Shown: piece by piece, positions 6,289 to 7,627 of the stretch
How positions within the stretch are numbered: the stretch's first letter is position 1
How the letters are laid out: every line of letters starts with the position of its first letter
From: JAQGMO01 sp050954505
GTDB lineage: Bacteria > Pseudomonadota > Gammaproteobacteria > Burkholderiales > Burkholderiaceae_D
DNA: 7,627 nt
NCBI GenBank assembly: GCA_050954505.1
Contig: JBPBPY010000020.1
Coordinates: 1-7,627, forward strand
Direction of reading: 5' to 3'
Translations under genes and position numbers: made by a program
Notes under the pieces: generated by a model
What the model was told of the DNA's origin: nothing
Database searches by the model: none
What the model saw: the letters and a program-made list of their open reading frames with translations, nothing else

Positions 6289-7534
6289 GTTGAATTTATG
6301 TATTACAAAGATTGCAAAACAATTTGGACTAGAAAATGTAGATCTGGCAAGCAAACCTCGCCATACTCTATCCAAACGCGCTACAACAGTTCAATGCTCA
6401 CTTTACAAAGGTGAGAATCTAGATGTTTTGGACAGTATGCTTGAAACATGTAGTTCGACTATCGATTTTGTATATATTGATCCACCATACAACACCGGAC
6501 AGAAATTTATTTACCTGGACAAACGCTCAGGGTTATCTAAAGGTATTTGGGGACGTCATCACGATTGGATGGCTTTCATGCTTCCTCGGCTAGTGGCGAT
6601 GAAATTTTTGTTAGTTGATTCAGGAATTATCGCAATTAGCATTGATGATTATGAATATGCCCATCTAAAAATTGTTTTGGATGCGGTGTTTGGACCCGAC
6701 TCCTATTTGGGAACTCTTGTTGTCTGCCGAAGTGTGAACGGCAAAGGGAGCAAACTGAATATCGCTGTGAATCACGAATATGTTCTACTGTTCGGAAAGT
6801 CCTCAAAAGCTACGCTATTCGGACTTCCCGAAACTGAGGAAAAAATTTATGACAGAGAAGATGAATTCGGCAAATATAGGATCGATGGTTTGTTTAGAAA
6901 AAAAGGGGATGCAAGTCTTAAAGAAGATAGGCCAAACATGCACTATCCACTATATTACGCAGATGATGGCAAAGTTTTTACTGAAAAAGGTGACAACCTC
7001 AAGGTGACATTTCCGCTTGATTCGAAAGGAGTTGAGAGACGATGGCTGTGGGGACCTGACAAAGCAAAAGTGGATTCTTGGAAATTACACGCATCAGAAA
7101 AAGGTGTCGTTTATGTAAAAAATTACCAAAGTGTAAATAAAAAAACAAAGTTACGAAGTATTTTGAGCAATCCTGGATATTTGACTGATCGAGCCACTGT
7201 AGAGTTAAAGGATATATTTGGAGATAAGGTTTTTGAAACTCCAAAACCTGTTAAGTTGATACGTGATTTAGTAGATTGCTGCGCTCCGCCAAATGCTACC
7301 GTACTTGATTTCTTCGCTGGGAGCGGGACGACTGCCCAGGCGGTTCAAGAACTAAATGTACGTGACGGGACAAGCCGAAAAACTATATTGATAGAACACA
7401 ACTTTGAAATCCCGAACGATCATATCGCCAAAAAAAATGGATTCCACTACACGTCTGATTTGACCGAGGCTAGATTAAGTTTTATTCAGAGACTTAACCC
7501 GGAATTTAACTTCGAGTCAGTTCCGATTGACTAG
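6263..7534 (+). CDS. beta-class DNA methyltransferase M2 (type III Mod-like)
   Basis: The product is 423 residues from ATG 6263 (TTG 6260 and ATG 6272 are alternatives). It carries motif IV DPPYNTG (73-79), a long variable central region likely to recognise the target, ETPKPV (about 325-330), and motif I DFFAGSGTTA (349-358), again the beta order; DPPY indicates N6-adenine methylation. It resembles type III Mod proteins, but no Res helicase-nuclease gene is present. The gene overlaps the preceding methyltransferase by 26 bases in another frame, so the three genes form one operon. Two methyltransferases with one small nuclease suggest that each protects one strand of an asymmetric site. The stop TAG lies at the junction with an IS end; the C-terminus (LTEARLSFIQ) looks near complete, though a few residues may have been replaced by the insertion. 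Confidence 0.9.
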   Translation: MKKMTCQTELNLCITKIAKQFGLENVDLASKPRHTLSKRATTVQCSLYKGENLDVLDSMLETCSSTIDFVYIDPPYNTGQKFIYLDKRSGLSKGIWGRHHDWMAFMLPRLVAMKFLLVDSGIIAISIDDYEYAHLKIVLDAVFGPDSYLGTLVVCRSVNGKGSKLNIAVNHEYVLLFGKSSKATLFGLPETEEKIYDREDEFGKYRIDGLFRKKGDASLKEDRPNMHYPLYYADDGKVFTEKGDNLKVTFPLDSKGVERRWLWGPDKAKVDSWKLHASEKGVVYVKNYQSVNKKTKLRSILSNPGYLTDRATVELKDIFGDKVFETPKPVKLIRDLVDCCAPPNATVLDFFAGSGTTAQAVQELNVRDGTSRKTILIEHNFEIPNDHIAKKNGFHYTSDLTEARLSFIQRLNPEFNFESVPID

Positions 7535-7627
7535 GGCGTGTCCTCAATTCAGTTTAAGCCAAATAAAAGTGCAAGCCAGGAAGAGAATCGCTTTGAAATT
7601 CCTAGCCAGTTTTTCGAATCGTGTGGC
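7535..7627 (-). mobile_element. terminus of an IS5-family insertion sequence (partial)
   Basis: The element begins with GGCGTGTCCTC reading inward, a typical terminal inverted repeat for IS5-family elements, immediately after CTAG at 7531-7534. A short gap precedes the transposase stop. The other end and any target duplication lie outside the window. CTAG fits the TA-centred targets used by this family. The exact boundary may be 7534 or 7535. Confidence 0.75.
7544..7627 (-). CDS. IS5-family transposase, C-terminal 27 residues (partial)
   Basis: Read on the minus strand from the right edge, the frame encodes a tail with RFEKLARNFKAILFLACTFI followed by WLKLN and a TGA stop (7546-7544). The (R/Y)xEKLARN...LAC...WL pattern is the usual C-terminus of IS5-family DDE transposases, just after the helix carrying the catalytic Glu, which lies outside the window. 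Whether the rest of the gene is intact cannot be seen. The gene points towards the methyltransferase and its stop sits about ten bases from the element's end, as expected for a compact IS. Confidence 0.75.
   Translation of the reverse strand, partial: ATRFEKLARNFKAILFLACTFIWLKLN

Noticed and set aside
6263..7534. Type III restriction-modification Mod gene
   Set aside because: The methyltransferase is Mod-like, but no Res gene follows; an IS end does. The linked HNH nuclease and second methyltransferase fit type II better, although a lost downstream res cannot be excluded.

Overview
The window suggests a GC-rich betaproteobacterium, most likely Burkholderiales and plausibly Oxalobacteraceae. 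This rests on the high-GC codon use of positions 1-4570, a DUF802 / OmpA / DUF2894 gene cluster followed by comEC, and a TTGACG-16-TAGAAT promoter. The lineage call is from memory of gene content, not from a search.

Positions 1-3469 hold a tightly packed plus-strand operon. It starts with the C-terminal part of a long DUF802-type coiled-coil protein, continues with a small MotB/ZorB-like protein (one membrane helix carrying an acidic residue, then an OmpA-type peptidoglycan-binding domain), and ends with a DUF2894 protein. Adjacent genes overlap by one base (TGATG) or four bases (ATGA), so translation is probably coupled. The logic resembles MotA/MotB, ExbB/ExbD and Zorya ZorA/ZorB proton-driven motors: a membrane stator with a long cytoplasmic tail and a wall anchor. 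The tail contains 33-residue and 65-residue tandem repeats, and the DUF2894 protein carries ten octapeptide repeats.

Positions 3470-4584 hold a promoter and the first 304 codons of comEC, the competence DNA-uptake channel. The reading frame breaks in the invariant HLISI(SGLH) motif, where base composition drops abruptly to AT-rich.

Positions about 4575-7534 are a foreign, AT-rich restriction-modification island: a promoter region, an HNH-type restriction endonuclease interrupted by a 10-G homopolymer, and two different beta-class DNA methyltransferases overlapping in one operon. One nuclease with two methyltransferases is the usual layout for a type IIS system with an asymmetric target. With nine Gs the endonuclease reads through perfectly; with ten it loses its catalytic half. 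The gene is therefore either off (a broken gene or phase variation) or affected by a homopolymer sequencing error.

Positions 7535-7627 are the right-hand edge: the terminus of an IS5-family insertion sequence and the last 27 codons of its transposase on the minus strand. It abuts the second methyltransferase's stop codon at a CTAG. As it stands, the island has disrupted competence and brought modification genes, while restriction appears switched off.
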